Shown here piece by piece: positions 44,253 to 55,585 of a stretch of 64,000 nt of DNA. The translations under genes were made by a program, and so were the position numbers. The notes beneath the pieces were generated by a model that was not told the DNA's origin, searched no databases, and worked only from the letters and a program-made list of their open reading frames with translations. The DNA lies in contig MNCI01001838.1 in assembly GCA_015680685.1 (NCBI GenBank), positions 299,925 to 363,924 on the forward strand, read 5' to 3'. This stretch comes from Gnetum montanum. Lineage: Eukaryota > Streptophyta > Gnetopsida > Gnetales > Gnetaceae. The number at the start of each line of letters is the position of its first letter. Position 1 is the first letter of the stretch.

Positions 44253-46500
44253 ATGTCTTCTTCTTCTCATAGATGTGAAGATGTCAAACTGCCAGTCCCA
44301 CAGGACTACAAAGTGGTATATACTCATCCTAATGAGTATGTACTAGACTTCACCTTCATCCTACATTAGCATGAATAGTTATGATGGCTTGATATGGAGG
44401 GAAACATCATCTTGCCTCCTAATTAATCTATGCCTAGGATGCTGTTTCAAACTCTTAAGAAGTTGAACATTCCAGATCCTCACAAGGAATATGTTGTGAA
44501 TGGTTATGACACTTAGGACAACCATCCCACTAAAACACAATGCAAGCAAGATCAACATTAGGAGAAGCACCATGAGGCTATGAAGGGAAAACATTTCACT
44601 AATACCTTGATCCTCCATTTGAAGGTTCTTAACATGAAGATTCTCCACCCCTTATTATTGATAATGTGGGTGTGGTCCTAAACCTGCAATCCACTATTCA
44701 TAAACTAGGTTTAGAAAAAAGTGACAATCAAGGTAGGGACTTGGGTAAACATCACAATGGCAAGGGATCTAAGGATGGAGGGCATAATGAGTGAAAAAGT
44801 GATAGCAGTGGTCATCCACCTTCATCTCCATCCTCTTCATTTGATTCTAAACATTCGTCTTCATCTATTGTTTCTCATAAAAGCCATTGTCAAAATAGTC
44901 ATGATGAAGGTGATCAATGAGACAACAACGACCATCAAGGCCATCAAGAATGTAGAGGTGGCAGGAACCATCATCTACATCATCAACGCAATGATGATGA
45001 TGAACCTCTATTGGTGACTCAAAGCATGCTTAACATTGTAGAGGCAGTAAAGATCCCAACCAAGCATGTGAAAGATAATAGGATCAAGCACTTAGACATG
45101 AATAATATCCCAGTATTTGAGGAGGGGATACAACTCTGATTCTTAGACACATCTACAAGCTTTCCATGCTCCATGTGCCTTATCAAGCATTGAAAATGAT
45201 TAGTAGAAACTCAAGCTCTTTTCTACGACACTCATCAAGGAAGCTGAAAGCTGGTACCAGTCCTTAGAACTAAAATCCATTTATTGAGGGAGTACCAAGT
45301 TAGAACCATTTAATGATAAATATTAGACATACTCCAGAGTGTTCAACATAAGAAGGAAAATCCAAGGTTGAAAACAAGAAACACATGGACCCTTGGATGC
45401 CGCCATGGGTAGATATTATTCTCTCTTACATCGATGCCTTGGCCATGGATATTCTTAGAGGGAGCAACTCTACCATATCATAGATGGGCTTAGAGATAAA
45501 ACCAGATGAACTCTTGGGGTTTATTCCTAAGGGAGACTATCTAAATTAAGAGCTCATCAGATCCAAATGCTAATTGAGCAAGTTGCAAAAGAAGAAGGTG
45601 AGTTACAAGAAAGGGAAAGTGCAGAAGAGTATAATAGGGATCCTTCCATTCGAAAAAGAGAGGTCCAACCTTGTGATGAGGAGGAGTCACCACTCAATGA
45701 AGTGGTGAATAGGAAAACCTTGCCTATTTAAAAATCTATTTTTGACATTTTTGCAAAGGTTAATAAATTATGAAATTCTCTAGATGAAAAGTTTCAAACT
45801 GCTATGAAGATTGCTAAAACATCTAGAGAACAGAATAGTGATCATGAATGCAGGAGACAAAAAGAAGCTGAATGTGCCTACCAAACAGGTAAGGCCAAAG
45901 CTACTGTAGTAGAGGAAGTTATGGAGACAAACTTCAAAGCTGATACTAGTTGTGACATTTGTCAATATGAATATTTAAAGGGGTGTTGCCCTATGGTGTC
46001 ACACTTACAAGAGTCTAGGGTGTATGCATTAAATCCTTGACTAGCACATAGGCAAGTACTTAGATGATTGTCTTATCCTTAAGGCAATTCAAAGTAGTTT
46101 TACCAACAACAACAAGCTTACTACCCAAGTGGAGCTCCATCACAACCATATGAACAATACCAACAATGGCACCAATCACAATCATGGGGCATGCCACTGC
46201 CAAGACAGCAATATCCTTACAGGCAACCATATCCATATGGGTACTATGTTTAGCAACTTATCTCTTTAAGAAGTTTTGCAAGCCATGCCTCATTTCAGCA
46301 TCACTATTACCCTCTAGAGTACCATCAAACACTTTCACCATCTACTCAAGGGGAGAACCCATACCCATACAACCCTTCGCATCTATCTGCATACATCCCT
46401 CTACCCTCAGCCTAGTTACCTCTTGCTCCAATCATGCAGGGAAAATTCCTCCATAGCCACAACAAAAAAATGCTACAAGGGCAATACCTTTACAATTGGC
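44253..46500 (+). pseudogene. gag: Element F gag polyprotein
   Basis: ATG 44253 opens MSSSSHRCEDVKLPVPQDY, then VVYTHPNEYVLDFTFILH. A charged, serine/histidine-rich linker (44650-45000) follows. The capsid lies at about 45100-45560 (NNIPVFEEGI, RTLIKEAESWYQSL, LEPFNDKY, EQLYHIIDGLRDKT). The zinc knuckle near 45949 reads CDICQYEYLKGCC, where the His of C-x2-C-x3-H-x4-C is Tyr (CAT to TAT). HLQESRVYALNP follows, then a glutamine/proline/tyrosine-rich linker to about 46500. A short deletion relative to F' is near 44605-44625. Many stops are present. Confidence 0.82.
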
Positions 46501-47580
46501 TCTCTAGCTAAGTGGTTCAGATAATTGATCCATGAAACAACCCTTTTTTCAAGTCAATAGTCCTTCCAAACCCTCACAACCTAATGCAGCTAGTCACCCT
46601 ACATCTCCAACACCCTCATCCTTTGCATCAAACACCTTCAAGTGCCATTCAAACTAGAAGCCACCTCGAATTTGTACTATGATGTTAACTCTTGTTGTTT
46701 TTGATTGGATCAAGGTTGGCAATCTTTCCATAAAAAGATCTGACTTAGGAAGTCCTTTCATTTACTTGTAGATCACTGGACATGAACCATGCAAGGCTCT
46801 TCTTGATTCTAGTTTTGGTGTCAACCTCATCTCTCACGACATGTACAAGGGTTAGAACTTATCACCTCTCAAAAAGAGCAACATTTGTTTAGAATTAGTA
46901 GACTAATCAATCACTATTCCTTTAGGATTAGTGAAGGACATTATGACCATAGTAAGTGGGTGGTCCTATCCTACCAATTTTCTAGCGATCAGGATTAAAA
47001 AATGCAAAGGTAACTTCCCCATCATTATGGGAAGGGTTGGTTAAGCATGGTGGATGCATGTATGGACATAAGGGACCTCTCCTTGGAAATCTTTAAGGAA
47101 AATGAATTTGGAAAGTTAGAGAAGAAGCATATTCCATTCATTGCATACAATGATAATAGGTGAAATTGTGCGCAAAAGATTTGGTTCATCAAAAGTAGAT
47201 ACATCAAAGCATGCAAGCAGTGTGCACAATAAACATATATTCAAAGGTGTCTGTATGCAGCAGCCACAAGACAAGAGGGCACCCAATGGATGATAGCCAA
47301 CTCAAATAGTAGCACATTATGCATGGAACAAACTCAGAGCCTAACATGTGCTTATGTTAAAAGAATGGATGAACTTGAGAAAGCTCATCACCAACTCTCT
47401 AATGATGAAGATGATGTTACATCTTGGGGAGAGTTGTAAATCCCTGATAACTTCAAGCAAGAGCCCCTAGAGCTAAAAACTCTACTAGCTAGCATGGAAT
47501 ATGCATTTTTGAACAATGGTAAATTGGTCATAATCAATGTAAAACTTGCTCTTAAATAAAAATAAAAGTAGTTAAAGGTG
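46501..47580 (+). pseudogene. Element F aspartic protease, catalytic Gly lost
   Basis: The frame runs from a serine/proline linker into HMVMLT-like TMMLTLVVFDWIKVGNLS, then ITGHEPCKALLDSSFGVNLI. The active-site DSG is DSS here (Asp codon 46805-46807; GGT changed to AGT). NFLAIRIKKCKGNFPIIMGR and a frameshifted WLSMVDACMDIRDLS follow. The connector CKQCAQ, RQEGTQWMIANSNSS lies after 47215. The Gly-to-Ser change and stops inactivate it. Confidence 0.8.
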
Positions 47581-48300
47581 GTTAACAAATGGCCAACAGC
47601 CTTTGCTTGGTCATACCTCGAGCTGATAAGAATTGATCCAAGGATATGCCAACATTGCATTTGCATTGACCTAGCCATGAATCTAAGAAGGTAGTCGCAG
47701 AGGTGGTTGAACCCCAAATTGAAGTAGATTATCAAGGATGAAATAGAGCAACTGCTAAAGGCAAGGTTCATCTATCCCATTGTAGATAGTGAGTGGGTTA
47801 GCCTACTTGTAATTGTGTTGAAGAAAGGTGAAAAATGGTGGATCTGCATTGACTTTAGGCTATTGAATATGACAACATTTAAAGATCACTTTCCATTTTC
47901 ATTTGTGGATTAAGTGTTGGACACCATATCTGGGCATTGCTATTATAGCTTCTTGGACAATTATAGTGACTATAACCAAATCCAAATTTCACTAGAAGAT
48001 CAAGCTAAGATAACATTCATGAGTCCCTGGGGGACTTTTGTATATTGTAAGATGCCATTTGGTCTATGCAATGCCCCTGCAACATTTTAATGCCTAGTCC
48101 TTAGTATTTTCTAATAGTAGATTGGTAGTGGTGTGGAAGTCATTAGTATTTTCCAATAGTAGATTGGTAGTGGTGTGGAAGTCCTCATGGATGACTTCTC
48201 CACTTATGGAGCTACATTTGAGCAAGGCTTGGACCACCTTGAGAAAGTACTAAAAAGATGTGTGGAAATAAATGTTTAGCTCAATTGGCAAAAAAGTCAC
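47581..48300 (+). pseudogene. pol: Element F reverse transcriptase with a 14-codon tandem insertion
   Basis: Blocks in order: FIYPIVDSEWVSLLVIVLKK, WICIDFRLLNMTTFKDHFPF, YNQIQISLEDQAKITF, GTFVYCKMPFGLCNAPATF. Just before the active site a 42-base unit (48101-48142) is repeated at 48143-48184, adding 14 residues without a frameshift. The active site then reads VLMDDFSTYG, with the aspartates at 48190-48195 (FMDD in C and B). The insertion in the palm, together with stops, would abolish RT activity. Confidence 0.83.
48101..48184 (+). repeat. 42-bp tandem duplication in RT of element F
   Basis: Unit 1 is 48101-48142 and unit 2 is 48143-48184. They differ at two positions (CTAATAG/CCAATAG and the final base). 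Elements B and C have a single copy. It lies immediately before the catalytic Asp-Asp codons. Confidence 0.9.
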
Positions 48301-49012
48301 CTTATGGTCTAAGAAGGCATTGTGTTGGGGCATCAAATTTCATAAGAAGGAATTAAGGTAGATCCAGAAAAGATAAGGGTTATTCAAGGAATTACACATC
48401 AACCAGAGACAGTCAAAGATGTTAGATCATTCCTTAGACATACTAGCTACTGTCAGCAATTCATAGAGAATTTCTCTAAGATAGCGAAGTCATTGATCGA
48501 GCTTATGAAGAAAGATGCTTTGTTTATCTGGACTAAAGAGTGTAAACATGCATTTCAATAGTTGAAGGAAAAACTCATAGAAACTCCAATTCTATGGGTA
48601 CTAGCTTAGTCTAGACCATTTCACATAATGATGGATGCATCTAATTATGCTTTGGGTGTGGTGCTTACACTTCTGGACAATAAAAAACATCCATATTACA
48701 TCCACTGCGTGAGTCAAAGCATTGTGGGTGCATAATTGAATTATACCACAACTAAAAAAGAACTGATGGCTATGGTGTTTGCTCTCAAGAAGTTTAGGCA
48801 CTATGTGCTTGGCTACAAGGTGTTTATGAACACAGACCACAATGCCATCTGCTTCTTGATGAACAAGCCAACGATGAGCCCTTATATCATACAGTGGCTT
48901 GTGATCTTGCAAGAATTTAATCTCACGATTGTAGATCAGAAGCAAACTGAGAATGTGGTCAGTGACCACCTCTCTCGATTGAGATGGGACAACAAAGAGG
49001 AAGAGGCATAAT
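48301..49012 (+). pseudogene. pol: Element F RT thumb and RNase H
   Basis: VLGHQIS, VDPEKIRVIQGITHQPETV, RSFLRHTSYCQQFIENFSKI form the RT connection. RNase H follows: MMDASNYALGVVLTLLDNKK, TTKKELMAMVFALKKFRHY and NTDHNAICFLMNK. The Glu of TEKEL keeps E (KKEL), and both Asp residues are present. The end reads ENVVSDHLSRLRWDNKEE. The frame 48736-49011 is open; stops lie at 48728-48736 and earlier. Confidence 0.82.
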
Positions 49013-50390
49013 CTTTGATCAATTCCTAGATGAACTCCTCTTTATTGTTGCATTAAATGAACGAATGCTTGCAAAACAAAAATGGTACGATGGCATCCTT
49101 ACTTAATTTTTCACTTAAGAGATGTCACAAGATCTTAGCTTTAGAAAGAAATAATAGTTTCTTCATCAGGCCAAATACTTCATGAAAATCAACGAACACC
49201 TTTATAAGGTATGCATTGATGGCCTAGTTCACCGGTGTGTGCCTGATGAGAATTAATTATGCATTTTCCAAGATGCTCATGAAGGCCCTTATGGAGGCCA
49301 CTATGCAGGGAGGTGAACAACCATAAAAATCCTAATGGTAGTATATTATTGGCCTACAATCTTTAGGGACATCCACCAGTTTGTCCGATCTTGTGAATGT
49401 AGCCAATAAGATGGTGGGATGACTGCACAAATGGAGGGTCCTCAATAGTGGATTTAGCCACTGGAGCCCTTTGATATTTGGGGCATAGACTTCATGGGTC
49501 CCATCACACCCATGTCCAACGAAAAAGCATATATTATAGTAGTAGTTGACAATTGCACCAAATGGGTAGAGGTAGCAGCTGTCGTTGATTGTACATCATC
49601 CACTACTTCTCGACTCATATAGCAAAATGTTTTAAATAGGTTTGGTATGCCACATTTTTCACAGGTGCCACCTTTTACAAGTTAATACAACACTTGGGGG
49701 TCAATCACAAATTAGCAACACCTTACCACCCCCAAGCCAATGGTCAAGTAGAAGTCACCAACAGGGAGATTACTAAAATCTTAATAAGAACTATAAGCAA
49801 GTATAGGAAATATTAGAGCACAGAACTCAATGACGTCCTATGGGCCTATTGCTCAACATGGAAACTTCCTATTGGCTTCTCTCCCTATGAGTTAGTGTAT
49901 GGGAAACTCCCAATGCTTCCAATCGAATCCAAGCTTTGTACACTTTCAACAACCTATGACTTAAACCTTGACTTGAGTCTGGCACAAAGAGAATGATTGC
50001 TCAACCTAAATGTGCTAGGTGAAAATCAACTAGTGGCCCTATCTTTGAACAAAGTGCATAAGACATAGAACAAAACAAAACATGACCTAAGGATAAGGAA
50101 AGTAAAATTCCAATCGGATAATAAGATTCTCTACTAGAACCTCACACATGTACCTTAGAAGACAAACTTCCAAATATTGTGGGAGGGATGTTACATAGTT
50201 GTTGAAACCTTTCCTTTTGGGGCCATGACCATATACAAACTTGAGAGCCCTAATAAAAGGTAGTTGGTCAACATCCAACAAGTAAAGCTTTTCCAGGAGC
50301 TCAAGAAAGCCAGTGCAATAAATACCTTAATAGACGAACAACCATGTTTAATTTTTCAAATCTCCTCCTTCCAACTCAGTCGTGGGGGAG
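49013..50390 (+). pseudogene. int: Element F integrase with second catalytic Asp deleted
   Basis: Linker and zinc domain: DAHEGPYGGHYAGR and SCECSQ (last Cys to Ser). The core has WGIDFMGPITPMSNEKAYII. Around 49651-49655 the sequence jumps from FGMP to HFFTGATFYK, a deletion of about 29 bases that removes the DNGT region with the second Asp and shifts the frame. NGQVEVTNREI retains the Glu. The C-terminus (VYGKLPMLPIESKL, GPYIIVETFPF-like, GRDGHMC) continues to about 50400. Many CAG/CAA-to-stop changes (for example PQ*WI*PLE). Confidence 0.83.
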
Positions 50391-51900
50391 ATGGCCATAT
50401 GTGCTAATTATTCATATGCCTCCTCAATCTTTCTATTTTTTTTTATTTTCCACATTTTTGATTTTGCAAATTATTTAATTTTACACCTTTTTGATTTTCA
50501 AATTTTTCCTATTTTTACACCTTTGTTTGTTTTACACCATCATTAGTATGTTTGAATCCTTCTTAAATATTTTACACTTTCTTATGTATTTTACTTTGTT
50601 TGAGTGTGATTTTCAATCTTTGCTAATAAAACATGCTTTATTATCAATAGGACATAGGTTGCCATGGTTGCTACTGATGGTGGTTTGTGTTTAATGTTTA
50701 TTTATTGATGTCTAGTTTCTATTTTTGAATTTTTGTACTAATGACTCAGTTCTAGTTTCTTTTTCATGGTTACATGTAGTGAGTTCATGACATTCACCCA
50801 TCGACCAAATCTATGGTTTTCCTTGTTTTAAAAGTTGGAGGTCCCTTCCATTAAGTAAAGTTTAATCAACTAGTTACCTTGGTGGGTTTCGGAATTAGGA
50901 AAGATTCAAAGGCTTGAACAAGGTGTGACTTCAAGGGACTCAATACTCTTTATACTCTTCTACTTACTTGAGTGCTCGGGTGTTTCAATTGATTTCTTAC
51001 CATTCCATGTCATCCAATCAAAGGAAGTTAAATAATGTCTTGGAATGGTGTGGTTTTCATATATATATATATATATATATATAAAGGAGATGGGTTTTCA
51101 AAGCACATCCCTTAGACAAATATATAGGCTACAAGCACTAGTTATGGGACTAGAAAGACATGTTACCCATGGTTGAAGGTCCCCTCTAACTAAGGCCCTC
51201 TCTCACTTCCTATCTCCCTTTTCTCCTCTTTTTGAAATAGTGGTTTGTTTATGGGAACACCCTTGTGTCTCGAGGGGTGGATTAGTCTTGGAGTGGCGAT
51301 GTGAAGTCACTTGAAGTAATTGGTTTTGGTCTAGACTAAGGATAGATCTTCTTTAGTCATTTTAAACATGCAATCCACAAGGGACTTCTTATGACCTCAA
51401 CTTGAGAATCTATTTCACCTTCTTTGTCATTCATCACTACTATTCATAATTCACCTCATTATTGATATCCATGTTTTTAATCCCTTGATTTGGTTGGATG
51501 TACTTGAATACTTAAGTAGATCCTTCTGGGTGGATTCATAACCTTCCTTACCATTAGTTACCTATGGAGTCCATGGGCTCCTTAGTTGAAGTTATGCAAG
51601 TGCAAACTAGGCATGTGCCTGCTATGGGGAGGACCTACTTGCATATCTTTTGGTTGGAACATTAAGCCCCTTGCCCTTGACATTGTTGTAATCATACCTT
51701 TCACACACCTCATTGTGCATCCCACTTTATGCTCTCATACAATTTTATAACATTCATTCTCTACATCATTTTCTCCAATTTCTCAATTTTCTGAGCTTCA
51801 ATTCCCTCTTCTACTATTTTCATTCCAATTGTGGCTTTTTGGGCTTCCATTTGACTCTAATTTCACTCAAAAACTCTTTATATTTTCAAAGTTCAAGAAA
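50391..51900 (+). other. Element F 3' noncoding cassette
   Basis: T-rich tract (50430-50620), then the shared motifs: AAGGTGTGACTTCAAGGGAC (about 50920), AATGGTGTGGTTTTCAT (about 51044), an (AT) microsatellite (51059-51086), GGCTACAAGCACTAG (51127) and CCTGCTATGGGGAGGACCTA (51618-51637). The stem GTTATGCAAGT (51591-51601) with ACTTGCATATC (51637-51647) has 10 of 11 pairs. No gene is seen. Confidence 0.6.
51059..51086. repeat. (AT)n microsatellite
   Basis: About 13-14 AT units directly after TGTGGTTTTC. Elements A, C, D and F' have A-rich runs at the same place, so the site is prone to simple-repeat growth. Confidence 0.85.
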
Positions 51901-51914
51901 AGTCAACTAAAGTC

Positions 51915-52022
51915 AATGATGGTCAATAGCTACATTGACTAGGCCTAGTTGACACAGCCAACCTCGTTGACGGGTTCCTGTCAACTAGGCCCCATTGACG
52001 CATGCAAAAAATACTATAAATA
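51915..52022 (+). promoter_or_regulatory. Candidate internal promoter for ORF2 (element F)
   Basis: TTGACTAGGCCTAGTTGACA, CTCGTTGACGGG and ACTAGGCCCCATTGACG (51984-52000) precede TATAAATA at 52015-52022. F's own LTR has ACTAGGCCCCGTTGACG at 55721-55737, differing at one base in 17, also just before TATAAATA. This mirrors the U3 promoter layout inside the element, about 460 bases before ORF2. Confidence 0.55.
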
Positions 52023-52169
52023 CTGCTAAATACTTTGCCATTTTTACAATTTCCTTCATAACACAGGGGGAGGTTTTGCCATTTTTCAAAACCCAAAACA
52101 TTCCCAAGTTCATAACCTTCCAATCATTCATCCAAATCACTCCGTTTTTCAATCATGTAGCTATTGGAG

Positions 52170-52484
52170 GTAAGCTCTTAGTTACGGGGTCCACAAATGT
52201 TCTATTTTTTACAGAAAATTTTGCACCATTTCTCTAACTCCTACAAAGGTTTAACTAGGAAATCAATTGTCAAACATCAAAGATAGAAGAGTTAAACCTT
52301 TCCAACAAGCTCTAGTGATAGTCACAATGAATAATTAGTAAATAAATAAATAATTAATTAACAAAACATTCAATTTGCCATGGTCCAATCGTAGTCAAAG
52401 TATAGCCAACTAAAAGGAAAAGGTATCCAAGAATTTTAAGATATACATTATATATACTAATTCATGGATGTGTTGTTAGTATAG
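52170..52484 (+). other. Putative intron of ORF2 leader (element F)
   Basis: Donor GGAG/GTAAGC at 52170 and acceptor TTAGTATAG at 52484, directly followed by the ORF2 ATG. Length 315 bases, AT-rich. F' has AAAG/GTAAGC at 60514 and GATTATAG/ATG at 60819-60820 (306 bases). These are good plant-type GT-AG sites in homologous positions. Confidence 0.55.
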
Positions 52485-55263
52485 ATGGCACCAAAGGGAA
52501 AGAATCCGTAGAAAGAAAGACTATCCCAACCAAGGGGAAACTGACCAAGAATAGGAAGGGGCTAGAAACATGCCTAAGAAGAATTAGTGGTAACCCATGC
52601 AATGGGACCTCTTCAAGAGGAGCTTGAAGTGGAATTTGTTCAGCAAATTTTGGAAGCAGAACCAACCTTAGAATAATCACAATGTGTAGAGGTACTAGGA
52701 CCAACACCAAGGCTTGAAGTCACTTTAACACAAGCTTTCCTTGACACCATTAGGCCTTCCAACATCCAATGCTCAGTTCTCCAAGAACTAAATTTCAGCT
52801 CATTTTTGGAGCATGCCCCAGTAGAGGTTAAGACACAACTGCAAACCTCTCCCATGTGGCAAATTATCACTTCTAGTGGGGAGTGGTACATGGGAGAGAC
52901 ATACCTCTTCTAGAATAATAGAAGGCTAGGCTTTATCATAAAGATCAAGGACATCCAAGTGTCCTATTTGGCTGAAGCAATCACATAGGCACTTGGGTTG
53001 CCTAACATAGGAACACAATTGATAGAGTTATCAACATAGGTTGACCCTGAAGCTAAGAAGGAGTGGACCTAGTGGTGTTATGGGCTTAACTGCAAGGAGT
53101 TTGGTGCACTCACACTGATGGAATATATCTATTTCAAAATTGCGGTCTATCACCTCAATCCAATAGTGAGGCTTGGTAAGATAACCACTTCCTCCACCTG
53201 AGCATGAACCACTTTAAGCGAGAGATTTCTGGCAAACCTTCCACAACTAATCTACTTAGAGATCAAGTAATGTTTCAAGGAGAATGAACATGGAAGGAAG
53301 ACCTTGCCCTTTCTATGCCTCATCAGGAAACTTTGCAAAAGAGTAGGGATCATTTACTATGCCAATGATACAATCTAGCATGCTCTTGTGGCTTCATGAT
53401 CTAAAATGATGAAAGACAAGACACCTGCCACTACCAAAGAAGAGGAGTAGTAGCTACCACCTCTGCCACCCACTTAAGAAACAACATCAAAGGCTCACAT
53501 AGCCATTGAGTGCTTAAGCAAAATCTGAGAGTAGCTCCTACATGAGTAGGAACAATGTACATGAATAAGTGGTGGTGATCCATCTACATATGATTGGCAA
53601 CGAGTCACCTTAATGAGGTGGCTCGAACAATTGGTTAGATGGAAAGAGGTGGGCTGATATGCTCTACCTAGTGAATGTAGTTGCCCACAAGATCAAATCG
53701 CAGTGCTAGAGAGGTGATGATGTTCATATCACAATACCATCTATTCCTAGAAATTTTTGGGAATGCTACTTCCTTTTTAGTGCACTTGGAGGAGAGTGAG
53801 GAGGCAACTGTACTGGTGATGCAGCACTAAGGGTAAGAGACAGCTACTGAAGTACTTGCTGACCAAGTTGCTAAAGTGCTTAACATACCTATGGCATCTG
53901 TACCAGCTGTAGCTACACTTCAAGATGTGCAAATGTTTGTAGGCATAGTTAGCTAGAGATTAAATGTAGCTTAGCACGAAGAATTATTGGATTGACTGGT
54001 AGGGACCAGGCAACTGATTCCAGATATCTTTCATCTTCCAGATAACATCACTACAACCTAGTCGAAGCTACTAGAAGCAAGGGGCAATTGTATCATTTTT
54101 GAGAGGAAACTTAAAATGGGTGAAGTACAAAACCAATGCTTGGCTGTGAAGATTGCTAAATTGTATGCCCACTTTGCTAACCCCATGCTTCTTAGCCTAG
54201 TAATAACCAAAGATGAAGCTTTTCAATAGCCTCAAAAATGATTCAAGAAGGATGAAGAGGAAGCAGTTCTGGCCATCTTTAATGAGTCCATAGCATAAGC
54301 AAAGACATATTTAGTTCAGAAACACTTGGTTTAGATGCACTAGGAGAATGAATCACTGACCGCAGAAAACCATCGCTTACGTAATGTTGATATGAAACAA
54401 CAACAAATGCAAGAATTTATCCATCAGTAGTAGGAGTAGCTTACTAGGGTGGATATTGAGTTAAGGAAATTGGCCATAGAGAATCAAAATCTTTTAATAG
54501 AGGAAGTTTGAGCCCTTACACTAGAAGTCTACCATTGAGATTACTACCTAGAAAAATGCGGCTATCAAGTTTGAGAGAGTCAAAGATTACTACAGAGACC
54601 AAGTTGTTTTGTAGAAGGAAATCAATGAGAAACACATTCAATTACATAAGGCAAAAGTTAATGAGATCCTCTAGCAATTCCAACATGGAAGAGAGGTGTA
54701 GTAGCCCATCATTGATGGGATTGATGCTTACAATAGAGCAAAGATCTACTTGAAGGAGTTGTAGATAGAAGAAATGACAGAATACATGGAGTTGGCCAAC
54801 CTCTGCTGTGAAAACTTGGCAATGCTAATTGCCAGATGGTTGCAGTAAGAGTTAGAAAAATAAGTGGCCAGCTCATACTTGCTATACAAGGCTGAGTTTA
54901 AGCACCCCAGAGACACCAAGCAAAAGCTTGAGATAGCAAATGCTAAACTCGAAGTTCTTTGCATGCAAGTCATAGATCAAAGATCTATCACCAAGAACCT
55001 GGCCAAGAGAATGAATGATTACTAGGAACTAAAAGATGTAGTTAGAGCATTTGACATCAAGCATAAAAAATTTCCTGCCTTGTTTATCAAACTGAAGGAC
55101 ATGTTCCCCATAATGCCCTGTTTGTGGGATATCCCCATTCCAGCCCACATCGGAGATGCTACGTGGACTGTGAATGATTCCTTGAGCAAGGAAGAGAAAA
55201 TGAGAGCATTGTTGAATGCTTTCCATCTACCACCAGAAGTTGTAGTTGCAGTAAGACAACCAT
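52485..55263 (+). pseudogene. ORF2 of element F: long third ORF downstream of pol
   Basis: ATG 52485 (MAPKGKNP) lies right after the intron acceptor. The first ~330 codons stay in one frame with stops. They carry LEVTLTQAFLDTIRPSNIQ, EWYMGETYLF, IKIKDIQVSYLAEAIT, ALGLPNIGTQL, CKEFGALTLMEYIYFKIAVY, LSERFLANLPQLIYLEIK and GRKTLPFLCLIRKLCKR. The AI..ALGLP and LPFxCLIxxLC strings suggest the 'putative plant transposon protein' family (PF20167-like), an inference. A frame-shifted central part (54060-54510) is E/K/Q/L-rich and heptad-like (ENESLTAENHRLRNVDMKQQ). The C-terminal frame 55080-55265 has MFPIMPCLWDIPIPAHIGDA and ends VAVRQP. About 925 codons in all. No signal peptide or membrane helix. 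Function unknown. Confidence 0.72.
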
Positions 55264-55573
55264 AATTACCTTAGCTACTGCACGTGCTTGAAGTTGGTGA
55301 AGGTTTCTCAGAACCTTAGGAGCCACCATCTCCTGGGATTGTCTGACCTCCACCAACTTCACATCATCAGAGGGCATGTTGTCCAAGTTTAATGAGTCAC
55401 GTCATGATGTTTAATTTTTTTGTCACGAACATCATAATTTTTGTAATGTGTTGATCTATACACTTAGGCACTTAGCTTTTGTCAAGTCAATCTGTTTTAT
55501 TTTGTTAAGAGTCAATCAATAATCCCATACCTTCCCAAATTTGTAAAAGAACTTAAGGATGAGTTTTCATTCA

Positions 55574-55585
55574 GTCATGGGGATA
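55574..55585 (+). other. Polypurine tract of element F
   Basis: GTCATGGGGATA directly precedes the LTR start TGATGAG. Confidence 0.72.
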
